This document shows positions 1-4,829 of a DNA stretch of 7,577 nucleotides, piece after piece. Origin of the DNA: Bacillota bacterium (GTDB lineage: Bacteria > Bacillota > Clostridia > Oscillospirales > Ruminococcaceae). Every line of letters starts with the position of its first letter. The first letter of the stretch is position 1. The notes beneath the pieces are model-generated. The model worked only from the letters and a program-made list of their open reading frames with translations. It had not been told where the DNA came from and did no database searches. The translations under genes and the position numbers were made by a program. The stretch is from NCBI GenBank assembly GCA_023460535.1, contig JAEWPV010000010.1, forward strand, positions 1 through 7,577, in the 5' to 3' direction.

Positions 1-162
1 AAGCAAAGGGACTGCGCGAAGCAAAGGGACTGCGCGAAGCAAAGGGACTGCGCGAAGCAAAGGGACTGCGCGAAGCAAAGGGACTGCGCGAAGCAAAGGG
101 ACTGCGCGAAGCAAAGGGACTGTGTGAAGCAAAAGGACTGCGTGAAGCAAAAGGACTGCTTG
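1..162. repeat. Tandem array of nine 18-bp units
   Basis: The unit AAGCAAAGGGACTGCGCG is repeated head to tail with no spacers. Units starting at 1, 19, 37, 55, 73 and 91 are identical. Those at 109, 127 and 145 differ by a few bases, and a partial unit follows at 163. The array starts in phase with the window edge, so it probably continues to the left. Divergence at one end only is typical of the edge of a tandem array that is homogenised internally. The unit is 11/18 G+C while the sequence right of it is very AT-rich. Because 18 is a multiple of three and the unit has no stop, several frames stay open on both strands (plus frame 1 reads KQRDCA repeats to a stop at 190-192; plus frame 3 reads AKGLRE repeats to a stop at 195-197). 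I see no start codon and cannot tell whether it is the end of a host gene or a non-coding repeat. Confidence 0.95.
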
Positions 163-224
163 AAGCGTCTTGCAATCTCTTTATTTACATAATTTAATAT
201 TGTTTACCATGTAAGGGCATTGTA

Positions 225-256
225 AAAGGCTTTAAATTCGTCAGTTTAAAGCCTTT
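225..256. terminator. Inverted repeat, probable bidirectional terminator
   Basis: A perfect 12-bp inverted repeat: AAAGGCTTTAAA at 225-236, an 8-nt loop at 237-244, and TTTAAAGCCTTT at 245-256. The right arm overlaps the stop codon of the minus-strand regulator (255-257). Read on the minus strand the hairpin ends in CCTTTT, so it is well placed to end that transcript. On the plus strand it is followed by ATTGTATTTTAAT, a weaker tail. It could also insulate the provirus from leftward neighbours. The alternative, a protein-binding palindrome near the provirus end, is not excluded. Confidence 0.7.
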
Positions 257-512
257 ATTGTATTTTAATAATGCAACAATCGCCATTATCCGGCTTTCTG
301 AAGTGGTTCGGCGTGTTTGTTAGTCCGAGTAGATAGTCGATGCTGACGTTATATAATTCTGCTAATTTAATAATGACTTCAACGGGTATTTTAGTTTCCC
401 CTATTTCATATCTGGCGTATTGTGGTTGTTTCATTCCAAGAAGGTTGCTTAATTGTTGTTGCGTTAAATCGTGGTCTTCGCGTAGGTCTTTGAGCCTTTG
501 TAACTTATCCAT
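255..512 (-). CDS. XRE/Cro-CI-family HTH transcriptional regulator (phage repressor candidate)
   Basis: An 85-aa protein that is almost entirely one XRE-type helix-turn-helix domain (about residues 6-62). The segment LTQQQLSNLLGMKQPQYARYE has the usual recognition-helix spacing, followed by IPVEVIIKLAELYNVSIDYLLG, the characteristic end of this fold. A short 20-residue tail follows; there is no peptidase or oligomerisation domain. The ATG at 510-512 is chosen because GGAGGT (minus strand, 521-526) sits 8 nt upstream; the longer TTG start at 519-521 would touch the ribosome binding site. It is the only phage gene on the minus strand and is divergent from the whole structural/replication cluster, the classic position of a lysogeny repressor. 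The two inverted repeats in the shared upstream region are its likely operators. Family assignment is strong; the repressor role is inferred from position. Confidence 0.9.
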   Translation of the reverse strand: MDKLQRLKDLREDHDLTQQQLSNLLGMKQPQYARYEIGETKIPVEVIIKLAELYNVSIDYLLGLTNTPNHFRKPDNGDCCIIKIQ

Positions 513-566
513 TAATGACAACCTCCTTTTTTGTTGATATTCCCAATTTTATCATATAATCATTTA

Positions 567-572
567 ATTATA
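567..572 (-). promoter_or_regulatory. Candidate -10 of the leftward (repressor) promoter
   Basis: On the minus strand 567-572 reads TATAAT, 55 nt upstream of the regulator's ATG. No good -35 lies 16-18 bp further up (that stretch falls in the 581-602 operator), so transcription may be weak or controlled by regulator binding. A second possibility is TATGAT at 551-556. I could not decide between them. Confidence 0.35.
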
Positions 573-601
573 TTGACTTTATAACAAATCAGTTATAATA
601 T
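573..601 (+). promoter_or_regulatory. Rightward promoter of the phage operon
   Basis: TTGACT at 573-578 is a 5/6 match to the sigma-A -35 box. A perfect TATAAT lies at 594-599 with a short 15-bp spacer; an overlapping TAATAT at 596-601 gives the ideal 17-bp spacer. Transcription would start near 607 and read into the gene at 647. The -10 lies inside the first operator-like inverted repeat, so a bound repressor would block it. Confidence 0.65.
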
Positions 602-602
602 G
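581..602. promoter_or_regulatory. Operator candidate 1 (inverted repeat on the -10 box)
   Basis: ATAAC at 581-585, a 6-bp gap, then GTTAT at 592-596. The dyad extends to TTATAAC/GTTATAA (579-585 and 592-598). The right arm continues as AATATG and is repeated in the second site. The dyad symmetry fits a dimeric HTH repressor, and the site covers the rightward -10. Confidence 0.65.
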
Positions 603-608
603 GTGTTA

Positions 609-630
609 ATAACTATTTAGTTATAATATG
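609..630. promoter_or_regulatory. Operator candidate 2 (second copy)
   Basis: A second ATAAC-N6-GTTAT dyad (609-613 and 620-624), followed like the first by AATATG. The inner seven bases are also a perfect inverted repeat (ATAACTA at 609-615, TAGTTAT at 618-624). It starts 28 bp after the first copy. It contains another TATAAT (622-627) but no good -35 upstream, so it is probably a binding site near the transcription start and not a second promoter. Confidence 0.6.
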
Positions 631-646
631 TTAATGAGGTGAACTA

Positions 647-964
647 ATGAAAGGTTTTGCTATTGGCAGAGTGCTTGAGCCTGAGCACGTTGTTACTCAA
701 AAGGGCGCGGAAAAATATAACTTCGGCTTGCTTGTCGGAAAAGCGTCGGCACAGCATGATATCTGGAAACCCGATGATGGTAAGTCTTCGGCAGTTTATG
801 AAGCTTGTACCAAGCTGAAGGACGGTGACCTTGTTATCGTGACCTTTGGTTCTGGAGTTGGTAAAGACGGGCGGCTGCGTGAGTACATAAACGATATTCG
901 CCTTTGCCCTGCGGATATTCCGAAGCGTCTGCGCGAGGTTTTTGCTGAAGCTAAGGGTGCGTAG
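647..964 (+). CDS. Putative OB-fold single-stranded-DNA-binding protein (gpV-like role)
   Basis: A 105-aa soluble protein with no signal peptide or membrane segment. The strand-rich pattern, with GRV near the start, YNFGLLVGK at about 24-32, KLKDGDLVIVTFGSG at about 56-70 and GRLREYINDIRL at about 75-86, resembles the beta strands of OB-fold ssDNA-binding proteins, where a 'GDxVxV' strand and a closing strand on the ligand side are typical. GAGGTGA at 636-642 is a well-spaced ribosome binding site. It is the first gene of the rightward operon and its stop (962-964) is one base before the next ATG. In filamentous phages the first gene of such a block commonly encodes the protein that coats the newly made single strand and stops second-strand synthesis. 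The fold is a pattern-level call; the role is inferred from fold and position. Confidence 0.6.
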   Translation: MKGFAIGRVLEPEHVVTQKGAEKYNFGLLVGKASAQHDIWKPDDGKSSAVYEACTKLKDGDLVIVTFGSGVGKDGRLREYINDIRLCPADIPKRLREVFAEAKGA

Positions 965-965
965 T

Positions 966-1439
966 ATGAGAAAAATTACTGTCCCCCTTATCCTGTCATT
1001 GATGGTTATCTTTGCGGTCAGTGTGAACGCTGTCCGCATAGATAAACCGTTAACTGATTATCCTCCTGCGTTTATGTTGTCTTTGGATGGCGTAAATCCT
1101 CCCGATAACGGTTCAAAAGATGCCGTGAAGTTGGATGATGAATCATTCGAAGATGAGGCGGATGAGGATGAACCCTCGGAAAAAGATTCTAGTAGCGAAG
1201 AATCAACTTTTGACGATGAACTGCCCGATGAACCGGAAGATTCTTCGGATGAAGAAAACGGGTTGCCCCTTGACGGTGAAATGGTCCAGGGGGATGAGAT
1301 TGAAAGTGTTTCGGCAGAAGATGTGCGAATGATACGCCTATACATGGAAGTTGGTTTGTTTGCTCTTGTCCCGTTTTTTGTGGCAGTTCTCATGCTTTTT
1401 CTTATCTGTTTGTGGTTTTATAAGACATTTATTCGGTAG
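966..1439 (+). CDS. Exported protein with highly acidic linker and C-terminal membrane anchor
   Basis: A 157-aa protein. Residues 1-22 form a signal peptide (RK followed by a hydrophobic core, ending VNA). Residues about 57-113 are an extremely acidic, Ser/Pro-containing low-complexity stretch, with 29 Asp/Glu and one Lys in 57 residues. Residues about 129-151 form one transmembrane helix, followed by the short basic end YKTFIR. The predicted topology is an acidic domain outside the membrane, anchored at its C terminus. The ATG at 966 is preferred over 942 because AAGGGTG at 953-959 is correctly spaced and it follows the previous stop by one base; the longer form would also put charged residues ahead of the signal core. 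It sits just before the major-coat gene, so a minor virion or assembly-zone role is plausible. I recognise no family. Confidence 0.75.
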   Translation: MRKITVPLILSLMVIFAVSVNAVRIDKPLTDYPPAFMLSLDGVNPPDNGSKDAVKLDDESFEDEADEDEPSEKDSSSEESTFDDELPDEPEDSSDEENGLPLDGEMVQGDEIESVSAEDVRMIRLYMEVGLFALVPFFVAVLMLFLICLWFYKTFIR

Positions 1440-1490
1440 TCGAGGGTGTACCACCCCTTGATATATATTTTTCTATAGGAGGTAGTCCAG

Positions 1491-1658
1491 ATGGACGGAA
1501 CTACAGGCGTAGCAATTACTACGGAAATGCTCTCCCCTCTTGTTGATGGTATTACCGCAAATATCGGTGTCATTCTCCCGATTGGCATCGCTCTCTTTGC
1601 TATTATCATCGGCATCAGCCTTTTGCCCAAACTTGTCAAAAAGTTTTTGAAGGGTTAA
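1491..1658 (+). CDS. Major coat protein candidate (pVIII-like)
   Basis: A 55-aa protein with the three-part build of filamentous-phage major coats: an acidic N-terminal part (D2, E12, D19), one hydrophobic helix (about 25-45, with LFAIIIG in its centre) and a basic C terminus (KLVKKFLKG) that would contact the DNA inside the virion. There is no cleavable signal peptide, as in the Pf3 coat protein, so insertion could be YidC-type. AGGAGGT at 1477-1483 is the best ribosome binding site in the window. Codon choice stands out: its ten Ile codons are five ATT and five ATC with no ATA, whereas the next gene uses ATA six times in eleven. An intrinsic terminator follows 12 nt after the stop. All of this fits the most highly expressed phage protein. 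The C-terminal 20 residues resemble those of the proteins at 1722 and 1891. Confidence 0.85.
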   Translation: MDGTTGVAITTEMLSPLVDGITANIGVILPIGIALFAIIIGISLLPKLVKKFLKG

Positions 1659-1669
1659 ACCGGCATGGG

Positions 1670-1703
1670 AATGGACTGGGTTTGCCCAGTCCATTTTCAT
1701 TTT
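1670..1703 (+). terminator. Intrinsic terminator after the major-coat gene
   Basis: A perfect 11-bp stem, AATGGACTGGG (1670-1680) and CCCAGTCCATT (1685-1695), with a TTTG loop and the T-rich tail TTTTCATTTT. There is no promoter I can recognise between it and the next gene (1722), so it probably works by partial readthrough, lowering expression of the minor structural genes relative to the major coat. The same arrangement exists after gene VIII of Ff phages. Confidence 0.85.
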
Positions 1704-1721
1704 AAGAAAGGTGGTCTGTTA

Positions 1722-1880
1722 ATGAGTTGGGTCGTTTGGGATACATCATATCTGCAACATTTCTATACAGCAATAAAAACTGCCATAGGAAATGCCACGA
1801 ATATTGGTTTGATAATTTTTGCAATAATTATCGGAGTGCTTATAGCTATTGCGATAGTTCGTAAGTTTACAAAGACATAA
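1722..1880 (+). CDS. Second small coat-like membrane protein
   Basis: A 52-aa protein starting MSWVVWDTSY, with one long hydrophobic helix (about 27-46) and the basic end VRKFTKT. It has no cleavable signal peptide. The ATG at 1722 is preferred because AAGAAAGGTGG (1704-1713) precedes it; an upstream in-frame ATG at 1665 would put the start inside the terminator hairpin. Its last 30 or so residues closely match the C terminus of the next protein (both contain ATNIG followed 3 residues later by FA, then IVRKFTK), and it shares FAIIIG and the basic end with the 55-aa major coat. It lies downstream of the terminator and so is probably made in smaller amounts, suiting a pVII/pIX-like tip protein or a minor coat. 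Which of the two small proteins forms the filament wall is inferred from expression signals. Confidence 0.8.
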   Translation: MSWVVWDTSYLQHFYTAIKTAIGNATNIGLIIFAIIIGVLIAIAIVRKFTKT

Positions 1881-1890
1881 GGAGATAAAT

Positions 1891-2673
1891 ATGCGTCGAA
1901 TAACTGCTGTGCTTCTTGTTGTTTCCCTCTTGATGCTCTTATCTATCACGGTTTTAGCCGCGACTATGCCAACTGTCGGATTTAGCACTGAGAACGGTAA
2001 TACGGTTCTTAGCGTAGTTGATACGGCAAGTTGTAGTGAATCTCAGAAAGACTTTTTACTGGAGTTTATGTCTACGTCTCAACCGCGAACATTGACTTAC
2101 AACTATACGTCAGCATCGGATACACATAATATAACTTTTGCTATTTATCCATCATCATTCACGGCTTTTAATTCTACTTTTTTTCAAGAGTTTTCATCTA
2201 GCTATCTAAGTATATATCCCCCAAGCACATCGCGCTTTATGAATTTTAAGTACCAAAATGGTTCTTGGGTGCCTACAAATACAATTGTAACAACTGTAAA
2301 TGCCAATCAGTCTATTATTGCCCGAGCAGTTATATTTAGCGATATCCCTGGTCTTCCATCATCGTATCAATATGATTATTCCGGTAACTTTATTATGCGT
2401 GATAATGACGGTTTGTTGTCTTCTGGTGATGGTGAAAGTAGCGGCGGTGTGAGTGATCCTGATATCCCGAGCGCGCCGCCTGCGGTCGATTTTCCTATTA
2501 TTGACCGAGTAGAAAATGAATACGTTCCTTATGATACCACTGTATGGAACACATTCCTTGATTGGGTTAAAAATTCTATTGGTAGTGCAACGAATATTGG
2601 TTTTATCCTTTTTGCGTATATATTCGGTATTCTTCTTGTGATTTCAATAGTACGGAAATTTACTAAAGGTTAA
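1891..2673 (+). CDS. Large exported virion protein with coat-like C-terminal anchor
   Basis: A 260-aa protein. Residues 1-24 form a signal peptide (MRR, hydrophobic core, VLAA). Residues 25-160 are a Ser/Thr/Tyr-rich extracytoplasmic domain of unknown fold with a single Cys (48). YSGNFIMRD occurs at 163-171, followed by a Ser/Gly/Pro linker (about 172-205). WNTFLDW at 219-225 precedes a C-terminal segment (about 226-260) that matches the 52-aa protein just upstream, including ATNIG, FA and IVRKFTK. GGAGAT at 1881-1886 is the ribosome binding site, directly after the previous stop. The structure suggests an exposed domain fused to a coat-type membrane helix, so the protein could be held in the membrane and packed into the virion with the coat subunits, as expected for an adsorption or tip protein (pIII-like role). 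No family is recognised in the ectodomain. Confidence 0.75.
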   Translation: MRRITAVLLVVSLLMLLSITVLAATMPTVGFSTENGNTVLSVVDTASCSESQKDFLLEFMSTSQPRTLTYNYTSASDTHNITFAIYPSSFTAFNSTFFQEFSSSYLSIYPPSTSRFMNFKYQNGSWVPTNTIVTTVNANQSIIARAVIFSDIPGLPSSYQYDYSGNFIMRDNDGLLSSGDGESSGGVSDPDIPSAPPAVDFPIIDRVENEYVPYDTTVWNTFLDWVKNSIGSATNIGFILFAYIFGILLVISIVRKFTKG

Positions 2674-2687
2674 TTAGGGGTGGTTGT

Positions 2688-3602
2688 ATGCGTCGGGCAT
2701 TGGCATTATGTATTGTCTTCGTTATAGTTTTAACTTTGTCTGTTCCTGCGTTCTGTTTATGGGTCGATAATATTGGTGCTTTCTATTTGGAAGATGACAA
2801 CACGGTTTTTGGCGATATAGCCGTAAGTGGGACGGGAGAAGAAGAATACTATCAGGCAATTAAAGAAAACGGACGGAATTATTTAATGCTTGCCCCCGAT
2901 GGCACGTACTATTTCGGCATTTTTCCGTCAGGTTCTACAGTCACATTTCAACAGACTTCGGCTTATTATTTTAATGTTACTTGTTCTCAAAATGTGAGTG
3001 GAATTAAGCTGATTTATAATGGTACACGCGAAATATCTGTTGGTGCACGTTACTTGGTTGCCGCCAATGTACCCATGCAGTTTAGGCTTATTATTGGTGG
3101 GTCGTATTTCGTTGATAATGAAATACCAATACAGGACTGGGAATTAATAGCTGAGTATAACGGAAATTTGATTATGCGTGACGATTTAGCCGGAAGCGGT
3201 TCTGTCGGCTTTTGGCAGTCGATTCTTGATTGGCTTATATCCTTTTGGGATAAATTCAAGGCATTTTTTATAGGTCTTTTTGTGCCTGAGGATGGCTATT
3301 TTCAATCGTGGTTTCAAGCAATAAAATCAGCTTTTGAAAGTAAAATAGGTGGGTTGTCTATAGTCTTTGCAAGTATATCAGACGCATTTAATCGGTTGTC
3401 TACGGCAACCGAAACGGATAGCCAGTTAGTATTCACTGTGCCTGATAACTCTTTATGGAATGGATTTAACGGTATTTCAGTTGATTTTCTTGTTTCAGCT
3501 CGTCCATATATGCGTTGGATTCGTCCAGTATTTAATGGAATTATACTTATTTTTACCGTTGTTCTTTGTTACCGAAAATTGATAACAATTATCAAGACAT
3601 AG
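2688..3602 (+). CDS. Large exported, membrane-anchored protein (adsorption/pIII-like candidate)
   Basis: A 304-aa protein. Residues 1-23 form a signal peptide (MRR start, hydrophobic core, SVPAFC). Residues 24-156 are an extracytoplasmic, aromatic-rich beta-type domain. YNGNLIMRD occurs at 157-165, and WQSILDW at 176-182 opens a Trp/Phe-rich amphipathic or hydrophobic region (176-235, including LFVPEDGYF). A C-terminal transmembrane helix (about 279-296) ends in the basic tail YRKLITIIKT. AGGGGTGG at 2676-2683 is the ribosome binding site. It has the same N-to-C plan as the preceding gene and shares its Y-x-GN-x-IMRD and WxxxLDW motifs, so the two are probably paralogues with replaced anchor regions. 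Size, order before a pVI-like gene and a zot-like gene, and the C-terminal anchor fit the pIII position of filamentous phages. The function is inferred from architecture and order. Confidence 0.75.
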   Translation: MRRALALCIVFVIVLTLSVPAFCLWVDNIGAFYLEDDNTVFGDIAVSGTGEEEYYQAIKENGRNYLMLAPDGTYYFGIFPSGSTVTFQQTSAYYFNVTCSQNVSGIKLIYNGTREISVGARYLVAANVPMQFRLIIGGSYFVDNEIPIQDWELIAEYNGNLIMRDDLAGSGSVGFWQSILDWLISFWDKFKAFFIGLFVPEDGYFQSWFQAIKSAFESKIGGLSIVFASISDAFNRLSTATETDSQLVFTVPDNSLWNGFNGISVDFLVSARPYMRWIRPVFNGIILIFTVVLCYRKLITIIKT

Positions 3603-3615
3603 TGAGGGATTAAAT

Positions 3616-3870
3616 ATGATAATACAATTGATTCTTGACTTGCTAAAGATGTTCTTGTTATTCATTATATCCCTTTTCCCGACATTGCCTGATATGCAGT
3701 CGTTGGCTAATTCTGTAAATGCCGTAACAGATGTGCTGATGTCGATTAATTCATTTGTGTCGGTTCGGCTAGCGGGTGGCTGTGTTTTTGCATTGTTGGT
3801 TTTTATGAATGTTGATTTCATGTGGAGCATCATTATGTGGGTCGTTAAGAAAATACCGGGGGTGGAATAA
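3616..3870 (+). CDS. Small membrane protein, pVI-like position
   Basis: An 84-aa protein with a hydrophobic helix at about 3-21, a short polar loop (FPTLPDMQSLANSVNAVTD) and hydrophobic segments at about 48-64 and 67-77, ending in the basic KKIPGVE. GAGGGAT at 3604-3610 is the ribosome binding site. Its TAA overlaps the next ATG by one base (TAATG at 3868-3872), implying translational coupling to the assembly ATPase. A small polytopic membrane protein between the adsorption-protein gene and gene I/zot is the place of gene VI in classical inoviruses, where it caps the virion end together with pIII. No sequence motif confirms that, so the assignment rests on size, topology and synteny. Confidence 0.6.
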   Translation: MIIQLILDLLKMFLLFIISLFPTLPDMQSLANSVNAVTDVLMSINSFVSVRLAGGCVFALLVFMNVDFMWSIIMWVVKKIPGVE

Positions 3871-4724
3871 TGGGTTTAGATATGTATTCAATCGTATCGA
3901 ATATGTTCGCTCCTATAATAGAGTTCATTAGAAATTTGATTCTTACTGTTCTTTTTTCTTCTCTAGGCGCAGTTTTATTATTCATTCTCGGATTTTTCGT
4001 GGTTCATCGTGTTAACCCTTTTCGACTGACATCAAAAAGGCTGTCTGCTCTTAGCATTCGTTTTAAGTTATATGATCTAATACGTTGGCTTCTCTGGGAT
4101 TATATTACCAGAGATGAAAGAGCGCGTTACTTTAAAGAATATGGATTTACTCTGTATGTCGGTCGGCAGGGTAGCGGGAAAACTATATCAATGGTTCAGT
4201 ATTTGAATGAACAGAAAGTTTTGCATCCTAAAAGCCTTATCGTAACTAATTTTAAGTACGATAAAGCCGACTATTTAATGACAAACTGGCGTGATTTGTT
4301 GGAAATCCGTAATGGTACGGATGGAGTGATATTCGCAATTGATGAAATTCATAGCGAATATAGTTCAGCTTCTTGGAAGGATTTTCCCGAATCAATACTG
4401 TCTGAAATTAGTCAGCAACGGAAACAGCGAATAAAAATAGTTTCAACTTCGCAAGTTTATGCCCGTGTTGCAAAGCCAATAAGAGAACAGGCTTTCTCTG
4501 TTGTCGCATGTGATACATATTTCGGTCGATGGACTTTTAACAAGGAATATGATGCCGCTGAGTATTCTACCTCTGATACGCCTTATCAGGTTAAAAAGAA
4601 GGTAAAACCATTACGAAAATCAAGTTTCATTCAATCGAATTATCTTCGTTCCTGCTATGATACATTTGAAAAAATCAAGCGAATGGAAAAGCTTGAATTT
4701 ATACCGCGCGGTGAACGCCATTAG
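3870..4724 (+). CDS. zot: Zot/pI-like inovirus assembly ATPase
   Basis: A 284-aa protein. The N-terminal part (about 23-47) is a strong transmembrane helix. After a basic linker comes a P-loop ATPase domain: Walker A GRQGSGKT at 98-105, Walker B VIFAIDE at 153-159 followed by the IHSEY region, and STSQVYARV at 192-200, followed by a conserved-type RE (205-206), as in the Zot (zonular occludens toxin-like) family. These ATPases power secretion and assembly of filamentous virions at the inner membrane and are the hallmark gene of inoviruses. Classical pI/Zot proteins carry the membrane segment after the ATPase; here it comes first and no C-terminal membrane helix is visible. GGGGGTGG at 3858-3865 is the ribosome binding site, inside the upstream gene. 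Family membership is well supported. Confidence 0.92.
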   Translation: MGLDMYSIVSNMFAPIIEFIRNLILTVLFSSLGAVLLFILGFFVVHRVNPFRLTSKRLSALSIRFKLYDLIRWLLWDYITRDERARYFKEYGFTLYVGRQGSGKTISMVQYLNEQKVLHPKSLIVTNFKYDKADYLMTNWRDLLEIRNGTDGVIFAIDEIHSEYSSASWKDFPESILSEISQQRKQRIKIVSTSQVYARVAKPIREQAFSVVACDTYFGRWTFNKEYDAAEYSTSDTPYQVKKKVKPLRKSSFIQSNYLRSCYDTFEKIKRMEKLEFIPRGERH

Positions 4725-4742
4725 CATGCGCATTGATTTATT

Positions 4743-4774
4743 GTTTATCATTTTGCGTACGCAAAATGATAAAC
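4743..4774. repeat. Perfect 32-bp palindrome upstream of rep (origin/packaging-signal candidate)
   Basis: 16 bases, GTTTATCATTTTGCGT, are followed without a spacer by their exact reverse complement, centred on GT/AC at 4758/4759. It lies in the only sizeable gap of the plus-strand cluster (4725-4829), 56 bp before rep. No T-tract follows on either strand, which argues against an intrinsic terminator. In rolling-circle replicons the double-strand origin and its cruciform are often next to rep, and in Ff phages origin and packaging hairpins share the intergenic region. The exact role is inferred; the palindrome itself is certain. Confidence 0.6.
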
Positions 4775-4829
4775 ATAAACAATCGCCGCTACAAGCATCT
4801 CTACGAAAACATACAAAGGTGGTACATGT

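Noticed and set aside
1..162. CRISPR array
   Set aside because: The units are directly adjacent with no variable spacers, and no cas-like gene is present.
163..260. Fragment of a tRNA 3' end marking the left attachment site
   Set aside because: No stretch resembles the T-arm or acceptor of any of the five tRNAs; the region is AT-rich spacer plus the 225-256 hairpin.
519..521. TTG as the start of the repressor
   Set aside because: It abuts the GGAGGT ribosome binding site with no spacing; the ATG at 510-512 has the proper 8-nt gap.
942..965. Longer N terminus for the acidic exported protein (start at 942)
   Set aside because: It overlaps the upstream gene without a suitable ribosome binding site and puts charged residues before the signal peptide; the ATG at 966 has a well-spaced site.
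1058..1393. Minus-strand open frame rich in Ser
   Set aside because: It is the antisense shadow of the Asp/Glu-rich linker (GAT/GAA codons read backwards give Ser/Phe); it has no ribosome binding site and opposes the operon.
1444..1456. Short hairpin GGGTG-TAC-CACCC followed by a T-rich stretch before the coat gene
   Set aside because: The stem is only 5 bp with a 3-nt loop and the tail is not immediately adjacent; too weak to call a terminator, though an RNA-processing site is possible.
1665..1721. Longer form of the 52-aa protein starting at 1665
   Set aside because: The extension would be encoded by the terminator hairpin itself, and a good ribosome binding site precedes the ATG at 1722.
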